Assembly: GCF_000949475.1 (NCBI RefSeq) | Contig: NZ_JRHC01000001.1 | Coordinates: forward strand, 806,001-870,000 | Reading direction: 5' to 3' | DNA from: Draconibacterium sediminis | Lineage (GTDB): Bacteria > Bacteroidota > Bacteroidia > Bacteroidales > Prolixibacteraceae | Length of the DNA stretch: 64,000 nt | Shown here: positions 14,986-23,643 of the stretch, piece after piece | How the letters are laid out: the number at the start of each line of letters is the position of its first letter | Position numbering within the stretch: position 1 is the first letter of the stretch | Translations under genes and position numbers: made by a program | The notes under the pieces: generated by a model | Seen by the model: only the letters and a program-made list of their open reading frames with translations | The model's database searches: none | Told to the model about the DNA's origin: nothing

Positions 14986-17202
14986 CTAGTTTATTGCTTT
15001 TGCCCGGTTTGAGCTCACAAACAGGATGTTACCCAGATCGTTGTAGCCTTCGCTGAATTCTTCAATATTTCTCAATGCATCAGTAGAAAAACCAATGATT
15101 GTAAGGTCGGCATCGGCCGAGTATTTCATGATTTTGCTTTTTCGGTCGCCCGACTCAAACGTTACCATCGATATATTCGACGGGCTGATTGGCAAACGTC
15201 CGGCTTTTATCAATTCCAAAAGTTGATTGCGTTTTTCCTCAACTTCCTGTTCGGGATACAGCGCAAATATTTTAATTTTTCCTTTTTTCCACTCGGGGTG
15301 GCCTAAAATAATGTAGCCCAGCAAAATCATTAGATTAGCGTTTACATAGTCTTCCGGGCTTATCCAGATATGTATCTCCTTCTTATAACCAAAACTTTTG
15401 TACGATGTATTCAGAATACAAATGTCGAAACCTGCCGATTCAACAATCTGGTAGTTGCCCGTAATTTCTTTCAGATTCCCCGGATCGGTTCTCGAGAATT
15501 CAAACAGAATAAGGTTGTTTCCTTTGCCTGATATTCCTGAAAGTTGTACCACCTGCGCAATTGCAGAAGTATATGATGGCGAAATTATCGTGTCGAGATA
15601 AACGCGGTTCTGACTGCCGGCCGAAAGTTGAATCAGGCGGTCGAGAATTTTCTTCGATTCGGTTGTATTCTTCTCGTTCAGCAAACCTTTTATAAAATGG
15701 ATGTAGGTTCCAAAACCGTATTTGTACGAAATCCAGCGCATAATATCGAATGCCGAGCGGCGTTTAAACGTATCGTGCGAAATACAAACACCAAATGGTC
15801 GCCAGCTTTTATCTTTTTCGCTGTCGGCACGCTGCAGCATAATTTGCAATTGGCGGCTAAGCTGGAAGATTACTCCACGGAACAATTTGTTAAGTCCCTG
15901 GTTCTCCTCGTTGTTTAGCATGATAACGTAATATATTATTGCCATAATTACCACCGAAACAGCTGCATAAGTGGCATTCATCTGAAACATTAACCACAAC
16001 GACGAAAGCGTTCCGATAAGCGATAAATGCCAGCTTGAACGGAAGGTTGGACGGTAGGCCGGATCGGCGGCAAAGTGCTCCAGCAAGGAGATGAGGCAGA
16101 TGGCACTGTAGGTTACCATAAAGAACATGGAGATGATTTGCGCCACAAAATCAACATCGCCAACTACCACAAAAACAAAGGCAATAATAATAGTTATCAG
16201 CGATCCGTTAATGGGTTCGTTATCATTTTGCCTTCCTTTGGCAAACCAGCGGTTTAAATGGCTTTGTGGAAAAATATCGTCGTAGCCGATGGCTTGTAAT
16301 GTTCGTGGTGCAACCATTATCGATCCTAATGCCGAACTTAAGGACGCAGCTGCCAGTCCGATTGGGATTATTGGCCCCCAAATGGCAATTTTGCTCATAA
16401 TCAGCTGGTCGGCCACTAAATCTTCGGGTGTTGCTGAAACGGCAAATTTGTAGGCAACAGCAATATATACCAACATGCCAACTACGGTTGCCCACAAGGT
16501 CCCGCGTGGAATGGATTTTTTAGGATCTTTTAAATCGCCCGAAAGTCCCAATCCTGCTGCAAGCCCGGTAAATGCCGGGAAGATAATGGTGAAAACAAAA
16601 AAGAAATTCAGGTTATTGGGAATTCTGCTGTGAAAATTAACCACTTCGGGTTTTATCGTTGAATCGCCTAAAAAGAACATGGCGATAGATGTCAATAAAA
16701 TGGCAACTACCACGTACAGCGCTTTCATTCCTACATTTGCCCCTTTTGTAAGAATTAATCCCGAAAGTAAAACCATGGTCGGAATGGAAATCCACCTTCG
16801 GTCGGGGATGAAAAAGTTATAAGTTTCACCAATCCATTTTATTACCGGCTCAAAGGCTTCGCCAAAAGCAATTACATAAAAAGCTACACTAATGGCCTGC
16901 GAAAGGTATAGGGCAATTCCAATTGCTCCTCCAATATTCAATCCGAACGAGCGGCTGATAATGTAATAGGCACCACCACCTTGCACGCGTTGGTTGGTAG
17001 CAATTTCAGCAACTGCGAAAGCAGTAGGAATGGTAACAATATGACCTAAAACGATAATGCCAATAACGCCTATAAAACCAACCTGCCCAACAGCCCAGCC
17101 AAAACGCAGAAATAATATTGCTCCGAGTATGGTAGAAAGTGCCGTTAAAAAAACCGGCAGGGTGCCAAATTTTGCATTTGTGTTTACCAGCGATTTTGCC
17201 AT
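14986..17202 (-). CDS. SLC12-like cation-chloride / APC-superfamily transporter
   Basis: 738 residues: about 12 membrane helices (residues 15-430) and a long soluble C-terminal domain. The N-terminal FGTLPVFLTALSTILGAILFLRFGWAVGQVG is the hallmark first helix of the SLC12 (Na-K-Cl cotransporter) family, and QGGGAYYIISRSFG follows. The C-terminal part resembles SLC12 C-terminal domains, ending with a USP-like stretch DADLTIIGFSTDAL. Ion selectivity cannot be told from sequence. The gene stands alone, with a 96-base gap to the next gene upstream. Confidence 0.85.
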   Translation of the reverse strand: MAKSLVNTNAKFGTLPVFLTALSTILGAILFLRFGWAVGQVGFIGVIGIIVLGHIVTIPTAFAVAEIATNQRVQGGGAYYIISRSFGLNIGGAIGIALYLSQAISVAFYVIAFGEAFEPVIKWIGETYNFFIPDRRWISIPTMVLLSGLILTKGANVGMKALYVVVAILLTSIAMFFLGDSTIKPEVVNFHSRIPNNLNFFFVFTIIFPAFTGLAAGLGLSGDLKDPKKSIPRGTLWATVVGMLVYIAVAYKFAVSATPEDLVADQLIMSKIAIWGPIIPIGLAAASLSSALGSIMVAPRTLQAIGYDDIFPQSHLNRWFAKGRQNDNEPINGSLITIIIAFVFVVVGDVDFVAQIISMFFMVTYSAICLISLLEHFAADPAYRPTFRSSWHLSLIGTLSSLWLMFQMNATYAAVSVVIMAIIYYVIMLNNEENQGLNKLFRGVIFQLSRQLQIMLQRADSEKDKSWRPFGVCISHDTFKRRSAFDIMRWISYKYGFGTYIHFIKGLLNEKNTTESKKILDRLIQLSAGSQNRVYLDTIISPSYTSAIAQVVQLSGISGKGNNLILFEFSRTDPGNLKEITGNYQIVESAGFDICILNTSYKSFGYKKEIHIWISPEDYVNANLMILLGYIILGHPEWKKGKIKIFALYPEQEVEEKRNQLLELIKAGRLPISPSNISMVTFESGDRKSKIMKYSADADLTIIGFSTDALRNIEEFSEGYNDLGNILFVSSNRAKAIN

Positions 17203-17298
17203 AGTAACTCTGTTTGTGATTTTAAAGGTGAAATATAATTCTGAAATTTCAAACGATTTTAGGATATTTAGTCGGATTCATATAGATAAGAAACATTT

Positions 17299-19566
17299 TT
17301 ATAACGGGTAGTTGTTGAAAAAATTCTGATTGGATGTTTTTACCAGAACTTTAGCATTTAAAGGCATTACCAGAAGGTTGTCAACCGAAACATATTCGTC
17401 GTTAATTACCAGTTGGAGGGTATCTTCGTGGTGTAGTTCTACTATTTCCGAAACACGAATCCATCCGTGATACGTGTCGTGCACGTGTCGGGTGTTCATT
17501 TGTCTGTAAAACTTCTGCTTACCTTCTGTATTAAACACTTTCACCTCTGCTTTGGGCATGTCGTATTTTCTGCTGTCGACAAAAAGCCAGAATGACAATT
17601 CGTACTTTCCTTCCTGAAATTGAGCGCCAATCTTTTTATCGAGTAAAACTTGTTGGTCTTCTCTACTGTAAAAAGAGGCATTCCCACTAAAAACGGTTGT
17701 AGCAGAACCCTCTTCAAAACCATTAAATAGAATTGAGTTTATAGCTGTATCAGTTGCAATTTCTCCAAACGACTGTAAGTTTGGAATCTCCGATTCGACG
17801 CTATCGTGCCACTCATTGTAACTGTCATGAAATATGGACAACGGCAGACGGGACAGCGTGATATATTTATCTTCCCAAAAAACTTCAGCTTTATTTTGCA
17901 GCCATTTTTCCCGTTCGTTCAACTTTTCTTTTGTGCAGACCAGCAAAATGGGTTTATCGTTCATATCGTCGAGCCGGGTTTTTCGAATGGCCGGAGCTGC
18001 CAGCATTTGAATACTGCTGAGTGCCTGCGAAAAAGAAAGCCTTGGCGAAAAGCTTTGAATAAGTGGTAATCCGGTGTGATAGGAACATTTCATGGCTTCG
18101 GAAAAACCATTCAGGCTGTGTTCAAATAGCAGCTTGTCTCCGCAGGTGCTGGCAAAGGGTAAAAAGAAAATTGCCTGAAACTCGTTGGGATCCACTTTTG
18201 CTTCCTGAAAACGTGCCAGATATTCGCTATCGATCGATTCAAATTTGTCGTTCTTATTCAATAATCCGCGTGTGCTTCGTTTTATATTTACTCCGGCATC
18301 TATGGCCCAGTAGCCAATTACCAATACCAGCAATAGGGTTGCCACAGCCGGTAATCCTTTCATTTTTAACAAACGGAACAAACGATAAATAAACCAGGCG
18401 GTGTAAGCCGTAAACACATAGTAAAAAATCCATGTAAATCGTCCCAAAGCCCGAAACTGTTTTACCGGAGGAAACACATCCAATAACCAATCGAAACCAT
18501 ATTGAAACGGAATACACATTGAGAATAAAAGAATCAGGATGGAAGCGTAAAAAAATACTTCGATCTTTTTTGTGGGTTTAAAAATCTTCCAGCTGCTTTT
18601 CCTTTTACTGATCAGGTTGTAGAAACCGGTAATGAAAATTGAGACAGCAAGTAAAGCAGACGGTAGCCCAACATATGCGCGTCCTTCCCATTGAAAATCC
18701 ATATTGATATGATTTCCCAGAATATTTTTCAGTTGCGAACCCGGAGGCAGGAAGATGCTAAAAAAGTTGGCGTGGAAAATGTAAAACCCATAGGGATTAT
18801 CTGGCCGGTCGGAAACCCAATCGGTTGCAGAAACCATACCTTTTACAATAATCAAGGGTATTACTGCAATTGCAAATAAATACAGACCGGTTTTCCAATA
18901 TTCCGAGAGTTTTTTTCTGTGGTTCCAGCACTCCACGATCAAAACACCGAAGAGTAAAATGGTATAAAAAGCCACAAAATAGGCGCTCGTAAATCCTCCG
19001 ATTAAGGCGGCAAGAACCAGAAGGATCGACCAAAGTATTCGTTTATCACCTAGCCTCCAGCGGATTAAAAAGTACCAGGACATGGGCAGAAAAACGGCAT
19101 AAACCATTTCGAAGTGACCATGAACCCGGTCGAATTGAGGACTAAGAAACAGTATGATGAGTGATATGATTCCGGCATACCAACGGGGGAGCGAATAGTG
19201 CCGGAGAATAAGAAAAATAAAGGGTAGTGCAAGAAGAAAGAGTGCCAGCATTGTAAGGTTTAAAACAGCTATACCGTGATTGGCAAGCGGGTAAATAATG
19301 TTGTCGATAAACTTTACAATCTGTACATAAAATGGATGCGAATTAATGTATTGCAAATGGTCGCCGTAAGGATAGTTGATTCCATCGTGACGAATGCCAT
19401 CGTCGTATTTTAAATAGTAAGAGAAATTGAAATAGCTTTTTAGTGCATCGCCACCTTTCGAATATAAAATAGAATTTGGGTGTTGAAAAACGGGTTTAAG
19501 GTTTAAGAAAAGTATTAGTATTGCTATTAGAGTAAGGAAAAATATTATTAGCCAATTTTTTTTCAT
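17299..19566 (-). CDS. GT-C-like polytopic membrane protein with C-terminal beta-domain
   Basis: 755 residues: about 12 membrane helices (1-430) then a soluble part (430-755). After the first helix comes GGDALKSYFNFSYYLKYDDG, which has the acidic loop position expected of GT-C fold enzymes, and later DRVHGHFEMVYA. The C-terminal section, around 610-740, reads as a jelly-roll (GFEEGSATTVFSGNASFY; GKYELSFWLFVD), a carbohydrate-binding-type fold. A lipid-linked-sugar-dependent transferase is likely (inference). Last of four same-strand genes from the GT2 at 23537. Confidence 0.6.
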   Translation of the reverse strand: MKKNWLIIFFLTLIAILILFLNLKPVFQHPNSILYSKGGDALKSYFNFSYYLKYDDGIRHDGINYPYGDHLQYINSHPFYVQIVKFIDNIIYPLANHGIAVLNLTMLALFLLALPFIFLILRHYSLPRWYAGIISLIILFLSPQFDRVHGHFEMVYAVFLPMSWYFLIRWRLGDKRILWSILLVLAALIGGFTSAYFVAFYTILLFGVLIVECWNHRKKLSEYWKTGLYLFAIAVIPLIIVKGMVSATDWVSDRPDNPYGFYIFHANFFSIFLPPGSQLKNILGNHINMDFQWEGRAYVGLPSALLAVSIFITGFYNLISKRKSSWKIFKPTKKIEVFFYASILILLFSMCIPFQYGFDWLLDVFPPVKQFRALGRFTWIFYYVFTAYTAWFIYRLFRLLKMKGLPAVATLLLVLVIGYWAIDAGVNIKRSTRGLLNKNDKFESIDSEYLARFQEAKVDPNEFQAIFFLPFASTCGDKLLFEHSLNGFSEAMKCSYHTGLPLIQSFSPRLSFSQALSSIQMLAAPAIRKTRLDDMNDKPILLVCTKEKLNEREKWLQNKAEVFWEDKYITLSRLPLSIFHDSYNEWHDSVESEIPNLQSFGEIATDTAINSILFNGFEEGSATTVFSGNASFYSREDQQVLLDKKIGAQFQEGKYELSFWLFVDSRKYDMPKAEVKVFNTEGKQKFYRQMNTRHVHDTYHGWIRVSEIVELHHEDTLQLVINDEYVSVDNLLVMPLNAKVLVKTSNQNFFNNYPL

Positions 19567-19606
19567 GAATAGTTATTTAGGAACCAATTTTCAAGTATGG
19601 CTTAAA

Positions 19607-21190
19607 TTAAAGTTTAAAAATACTGACGTTTTTATATTCGCCAATTTTATTTTGAAGATAGGGTTTGAATTCCTGATGTCCTATTTCATCAATGTCGTTA
19701 ACAATCAGGTATTTTGCGCCAATTGATTTGAACTCTTCTATTCGTTCTTTAGGTTTCCCTTTAGTAGGAACATAACCATAATCTGTAAATCCTTTTTGAT
19801 CCATAAGTACCAGTGAGATGTTAATACTGTTGTCAGGAATACTTATTACGAGATCTTCCCTGTTTATTCCTAGCGATCGCAAATACGGAGTTATTGACTC
19901 TAATGCTTCTGTTGTATTGCGATATTTGTATTGTTTATAAGCGTATAATTCCTTCTCGGCTTCCGATAAGGCAATATCATATTTTAGTATCGGATCATTT
20001 ACATCATATTTCAATCTGTTCATCATACTTGTTAGGTAGATTAATGTCACTACTCCTGCAAATGCAATTAATTTCAGGAGTTTACTCTTAAAAACCACTG
20101 TAAACCTGTTTTTAAATTCACTTAAGAATCCCAGTAAAATAAGAGGGATTAGAATGAGTAAATTGATAAGGTAATAGTCGTGAACATCGAAAGCTTTGAA
20201 CCATAGTAAGATGTAGAGTGTAGCGCCGATAAAAGAAATAAAGATGATTAGTAAGTAATTGCTCCCCTTTTTTACCAAAAAAATAACATTAATCAATAAG
20301 AGAATACCAATAACCGCCAAAGCTTTTTTATTGAAAAATGACGGAAGTAATGTAAAATACAAGCTTTTCCATATTTCATTTCTTTCTTCCTGATTTAAAT
20401 CCCAAATGGGAAATAAATCTTGAAGAAAGATTCGATTGTTGGTAGAATTATAGTGGTCGGTATATTTTACCCAAACAAAAATAATAGTACCAATTAGAAT
20501 GTATGGGACGAATTTACTAAGCTGTTTGGTTATTTGGAAACCGGATTTTCGAAAATCAGTTATGGTTTGTAGTAGTTGAAATGAAAAAAATGCAACCACA
20601 ATGATTAAAGAAGTTATTTTTAATAATCCGGCAATTGTGAAACATGCAACTGCTATCCAAATCCATTTCTTTTTGCCGGTATCGTTAAATAAAAAGTAGC
20701 ACAATATTCCTGTTAATGAAAGCCCAAAAGCCGGAGCGTTGGGAAGAAAGTTGTTGGTGTAAAATACCAGTGCCGGTGATGAAAAAAGAAAAATGGGAAT
20801 AAATATGGCCCAAAAGTTATCTTTAAGTATTCTGTAAGATATTTTATAAAGCGAAAATAATCCGCTAAAAACAAGTAAGATATTTAACCCTCTGTATATA
20901 AAATATTGTTTGCCAAATAATGTCCAAAGTTTAGCTACCGTATAATATATAATCGGGAATTCGGATATGGTTTTCCCATTTCCATTGGGGCCGGTCCAAT
21001 GAACTTCAGGTTCGAAAAAGTTTAAGCCTTCCTTGTAATAATTAACAGCAATCGACAAACAGTCGGTAGCCCTCCACATATGCGGAAACCATGGCCCTTT
21101 TAGAATAATCTCGTGGTAATTGTAAAGTAAACTTACCAGTAATAAAATGAACAGAAATAGTACATTCTTATTTTTTATTTCCACTTTCAT
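19607..21190 (-). CDS. GT-C family membrane glycosyltransferase (PMT-like)
   Basis: 527 residues with about 11 helices. The first extracytoplasmic loop holds FPHMWRATDCLSIAVNYYKE and ISEFPIIYYTVAKLWTLFGK, the layout of PMT_2/ArnT-type GT-C enzymes that use polyprenyl-phosphate sugars. Residues 400-527 form a soluble domain. Sugar donor and acceptor are unknown. It lies 34 bases from the next cluster gene. The base composition is clearly more AT-rich than the flanking housekeeping genes, which fits a variable glycan locus. Confidence 0.7.
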   Translation of the reverse strand: MKVEIKNKNVLFLFILLLVSLLYNYHEIILKGPWFPHMWRATDCLSIAVNYYKEGLNFFEPEVHWTGPNGNGKTISEFPIIYYTVAKLWTLFGKQYFIYRGLNILLVFSGLFSLYKISYRILKDNFWAIFIPIFLFSSPALVFYTNNFLPNAPAFGLSLTGILCYFLFNDTGKKKWIWIAVACFTIAGLLKITSLIIVVAFFSFQLLQTITDFRKSGFQITKQLSKFVPYILIGTIIFVWVKYTDHYNSTNNRIFLQDLFPIWDLNQEERNEIWKSLYFTLLPSFFNKKALAVIGILLLINVIFLVKKGSNYLLIIFISFIGATLYILLWFKAFDVHDYYLINLLILIPLILLGFLSEFKNRFTVVFKSKLLKLIAFAGVVTLIYLTSMMNRLKYDVNDPILKYDIALSEAEKELYAYKQYKYRNTTEALESITPYLRSLGINREDLVISIPDNSINISLVLMDQKGFTDYGYVPTKGKPKERIEEFKSIGAKYLIVNDIDEIGHQEFKPYLQNKIGEYKNVSIFKL

Positions 21191-21224
21191 CCTTTTTCGT
21201 TTGAGTTGGCAGATTGTTTATAAC

Positions 21225-22781
21225 TTACTTCTCTTTTATATAAAGTTTTAGCTCACGCTCTGTAGGCAGATCTACTTTTTTATACCCGTTTTTTTGTGCA
21301 AACTCAACAAGTTTTAACTCTAAATCTCCAGGGTAATAGCCTGTTAAAATGGCATCCGGTTGATTGGTTTGCATAAAATTATCCACCTCTTTTTTCGAGA
21401 TAATATTAAACTCTTTTCTTGTATCATCAGGAATTGAGTGTGAGGTACGCCAAATGAACGGGCTGCTTACAAATTCTTTATAAATTTTAATGGAATCACT
21501 TTCTAAAATCTCCGCAGGCGATAGCGTCAACACTTTTGCTTCACCATTTATTGCTTCATCAACCAAAATGCTTATTCTGTGTCGGCTAAGCGCGTACCAT
21601 GATTCCGTTGTTTTCATGTCATATGCTTTTTTATAGTTCACCTCTAAAGGTGGAATTATCGATAACACAAAAAACAGGATGGCTACATAGTTGAAGTATT
21701 TCTTTTGCGTGCCAATAGTATAAAAGATAACAACAATCAGAAAAATCGATAGCGGATATACATATTGAATAATAAGTAATTTACCAACGGAGAGGTATAC
21801 CAGAAATGGTAAAGTAAGGAGCAGAACATTAATCTTGAAATTTAACCTGTTGTCTTTTACAAGGTTGAAAGCTTTGAGTATCATCACCAAAATTAGCCCT
21901 GCAAGAAGAACTGATGATTGCCATTTTTCCAGCACCTTATCGATAAGTTCCGTTAATTTTTCACCTAAGGAAAGTGCTGCTCCGGGTTGAGCCTTCATAT
22001 CGATTTTAAAATGAAACTGGTAGATATCGAAAAGAAAGCCTTTGGGGGCAATCGAAATTAGAATGAACACAGGAATCAGTCCTGCAAAAACACCAAGCGA
22101 AAAGTATAGGAACTGTTTCAGCTTAACTGTTGTTGTCTCTTTTTGAAACAATAAAATACTAAGTGCAAACGGGATGATGAAAAAAATGAAATGCATTCTG
22201 AACCCAACTGCAACTCCCAACAACAATCCACTAATTGCTGCTTTTAGCGGAAGCCGTCTGCTTCTGCCGGTTGACGAAAGCACTAAAAATGACAGCATTG
22301 AAAGCAATAACGGGAAGTCGTAGGTAAATCGTGCAAAGGCATATTGTACAAAAGGATTGTACATTATAAATAATAGAGCAGAAGCTCCAACAATGAATCT
22401 GAATATTTGGTTTTTACGATATAGTGAGTTTTGTATAGAATAAAAAATAAGTACAAGCATGGTAAAAAAAGATGCCAGGCTAATAATTCTAGCACTTAAT
22501 GTAAGCGATGGTGTAAACTCAAGAATTAAGGCGTATGTAAAAACATAGTAGGGCATGTGTATTAACCGGTAATCTTTGTAGGGAAGTAGTCCTTCGTCAG
22601 CTGTTACCTTGGCTCCTGCATTATAAGGATTGTCATCATGATCAGTATAGTTCTGCATATTCCTTAAAAATGCAGACTGAAGGATAAAAGCAAACAGAAC
22701 CACAATCAAAACCTTGTATAAAGTTGCTACAAATCTGTTTTCTGACGGACTATCAAGAAATCCAAGATCAAAAATTCTCAT
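21225..22781 (-). CDS. GT-C family membrane glycosyltransferase
   Basis: 518 residues with about 11 helices. The N-terminal loop YTDHDDNPYNAGAKVTADEG contains adjacent acidic residues and is followed by LLPYKDYRLIHMPYYVF, a GT-C (PMT/GT39-like) arrangement. Residues 400-518 are soluble. Donor and acceptor are unknown. The start is nine bases downstream of the GT2 stop codon, so the two are likely translated from one message; the GT2 could load the polyprenyl-phosphate sugar used here (inference). Confidence 0.7.
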   Translation of the reverse strand: MRIFDLGFLDSPSENRFVATLYKVLIVVLFAFILQSAFLRNMQNYTDHDDNPYNAGAKVTADEGLLPYKDYRLIHMPYYVFTYALILEFTPSLTLSARIISLASFFTMLVLIFYSIQNSLYRKNQIFRFIVGASALLFIMYNPFVQYAFARFTYDFPLLLSMLSFLVLSSTGRSRRLPLKAAISGLLLGVAVGFRMHFIFFIIPFALSILLFQKETTTVKLKQFLYFSLGVFAGLIPVFILISIAPKGFLFDIYQFHFKIDMKAQPGAALSLGEKLTELIDKVLEKWQSSVLLAGLILVMILKAFNLVKDNRLNFKINVLLLTLPFLVYLSVGKLLIIQYVYPLSIFLIVVIFYTIGTQKKYFNYVAILFFVLSIIPPLEVNYKKAYDMKTTESWYALSRHRISILVDEAINGEAKVLTLSPAEILESDSIKIYKEFVSSPFIWRTSHSIPDDTRKEFNIISKKEVDNFMQTNQPDAILTGYYPGDLELKLVEFAQKNGYKKVDLPTERELKLYIKEK

Positions 22782-22790
22782 TTTCTCTTG

Positions 22791-23537
22791 CTACTTATGA
22801 TTAAAAATTTTGTTCTTAAGCAACCCCCACTTCTGCAAACGATATTGGCAAGCGGTTCTTAACACACCAATGGCATAAATCGTACTGTTTTTAATGCTGA
22901 TTGATGAAGCATCATCAAAATATTTAGTTGGGCACGTTATTTCGGCAATTTCGTAACCGGCATACCAGGTTTGAGCCAGCATTTGGTTATCAAAAACAAA
23001 ATTATCAGAGTTGGCATTGTAGTTTATTGTTTCCAGTACTTCGCGCGAAAAGGCCCGGTAACCGGTATGATATTCTGAAAGTTTTGCATTAAGAAGAATA
23101 TTCTCAATAAAAGTAAGTCCGCGGTTGGCAATGTATTTTATCAGCGGCATGCCACCTTTAAGCGCTCCTGTTCCTAAAATCCTTGACCCCAAAACCACAT
23201 GATACAATTCGTTTCCAAGTAAATTGGCCATTGCCGGAATAAGCTTTGGGGTGTACTGATAATCCGGATGAAGCATAATTACAATATCAGCTCCAATTTG
23301 CAGAGCTTTGTTGTAGCACGATTTTTGGTTTCCGCCGTAACCTTTGTTTTGCTCGTGAACCACAATGTGTTTAATACCGAGTTTTTTACCAACTTCAACG
23401 GTGTCGTCGTTGCTCATATCATCTACCAGAATTACGTCGTCAACAATATTGAAATCAATTTCATTATAGGTAATTTCAAGTGTTTTGGCAGCATTGTAGG
23501 CCGGAAGCACCACCACCACTTTTTTGTTGTTAATCAT
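22791..23537 (-). CDS. Family 2 glycosyltransferase (polyprenyl-phosphate sugar synthase-like)
   Basis: 248 residues. GT-A fold motifs: VVVVLPAYNAAKTLEITYNE, DDVILVDDMSNDDT, HEQNKGYGGNQKSCYNKAL, and the DxD-like HPDYQ after ADIVIMLH, then YHTGYRAFSREVL. This is the dolichyl-phosphate-mannose-synthase-like GT2 group. It has no C-terminal membrane helices. It starts the four-gene cluster down to 17299 and probably supplies lipid-linked sugar to the three GT-C proteins. Confidence 0.88.
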   Translation of the reverse strand: MINNKKVVVVLPAYNAAKTLEITYNEIDFNIVDDVILVDDMSNDDTVEVGKKLGIKHIVVHEQNKGYGGNQKSCYNKALQIGADIVIMLHPDYQYTPKLIPAMANLLGNELYHVVLGSRILGTGALKGGMPLIKYIANRGLTFIENILLNAKLSEYHTGYRAFSREVLETINYNANSDNFVFDNQMLAQTWYAGYEIAEITCPTKYFDDASSISIKNSTIYAIGVLRTACQYRLQKWGLLKNKIFNHK

Positions 23538-23643
23538 TCGGTTTATAGTTTTACCCTATAAAAATAAAAAGAGTTGGCAGATTTTATTGTTAATAGCGAA
23601 GTTTAGTTTACCTCGTTATTTATTAGCTACTTGTTTTGAAGCC

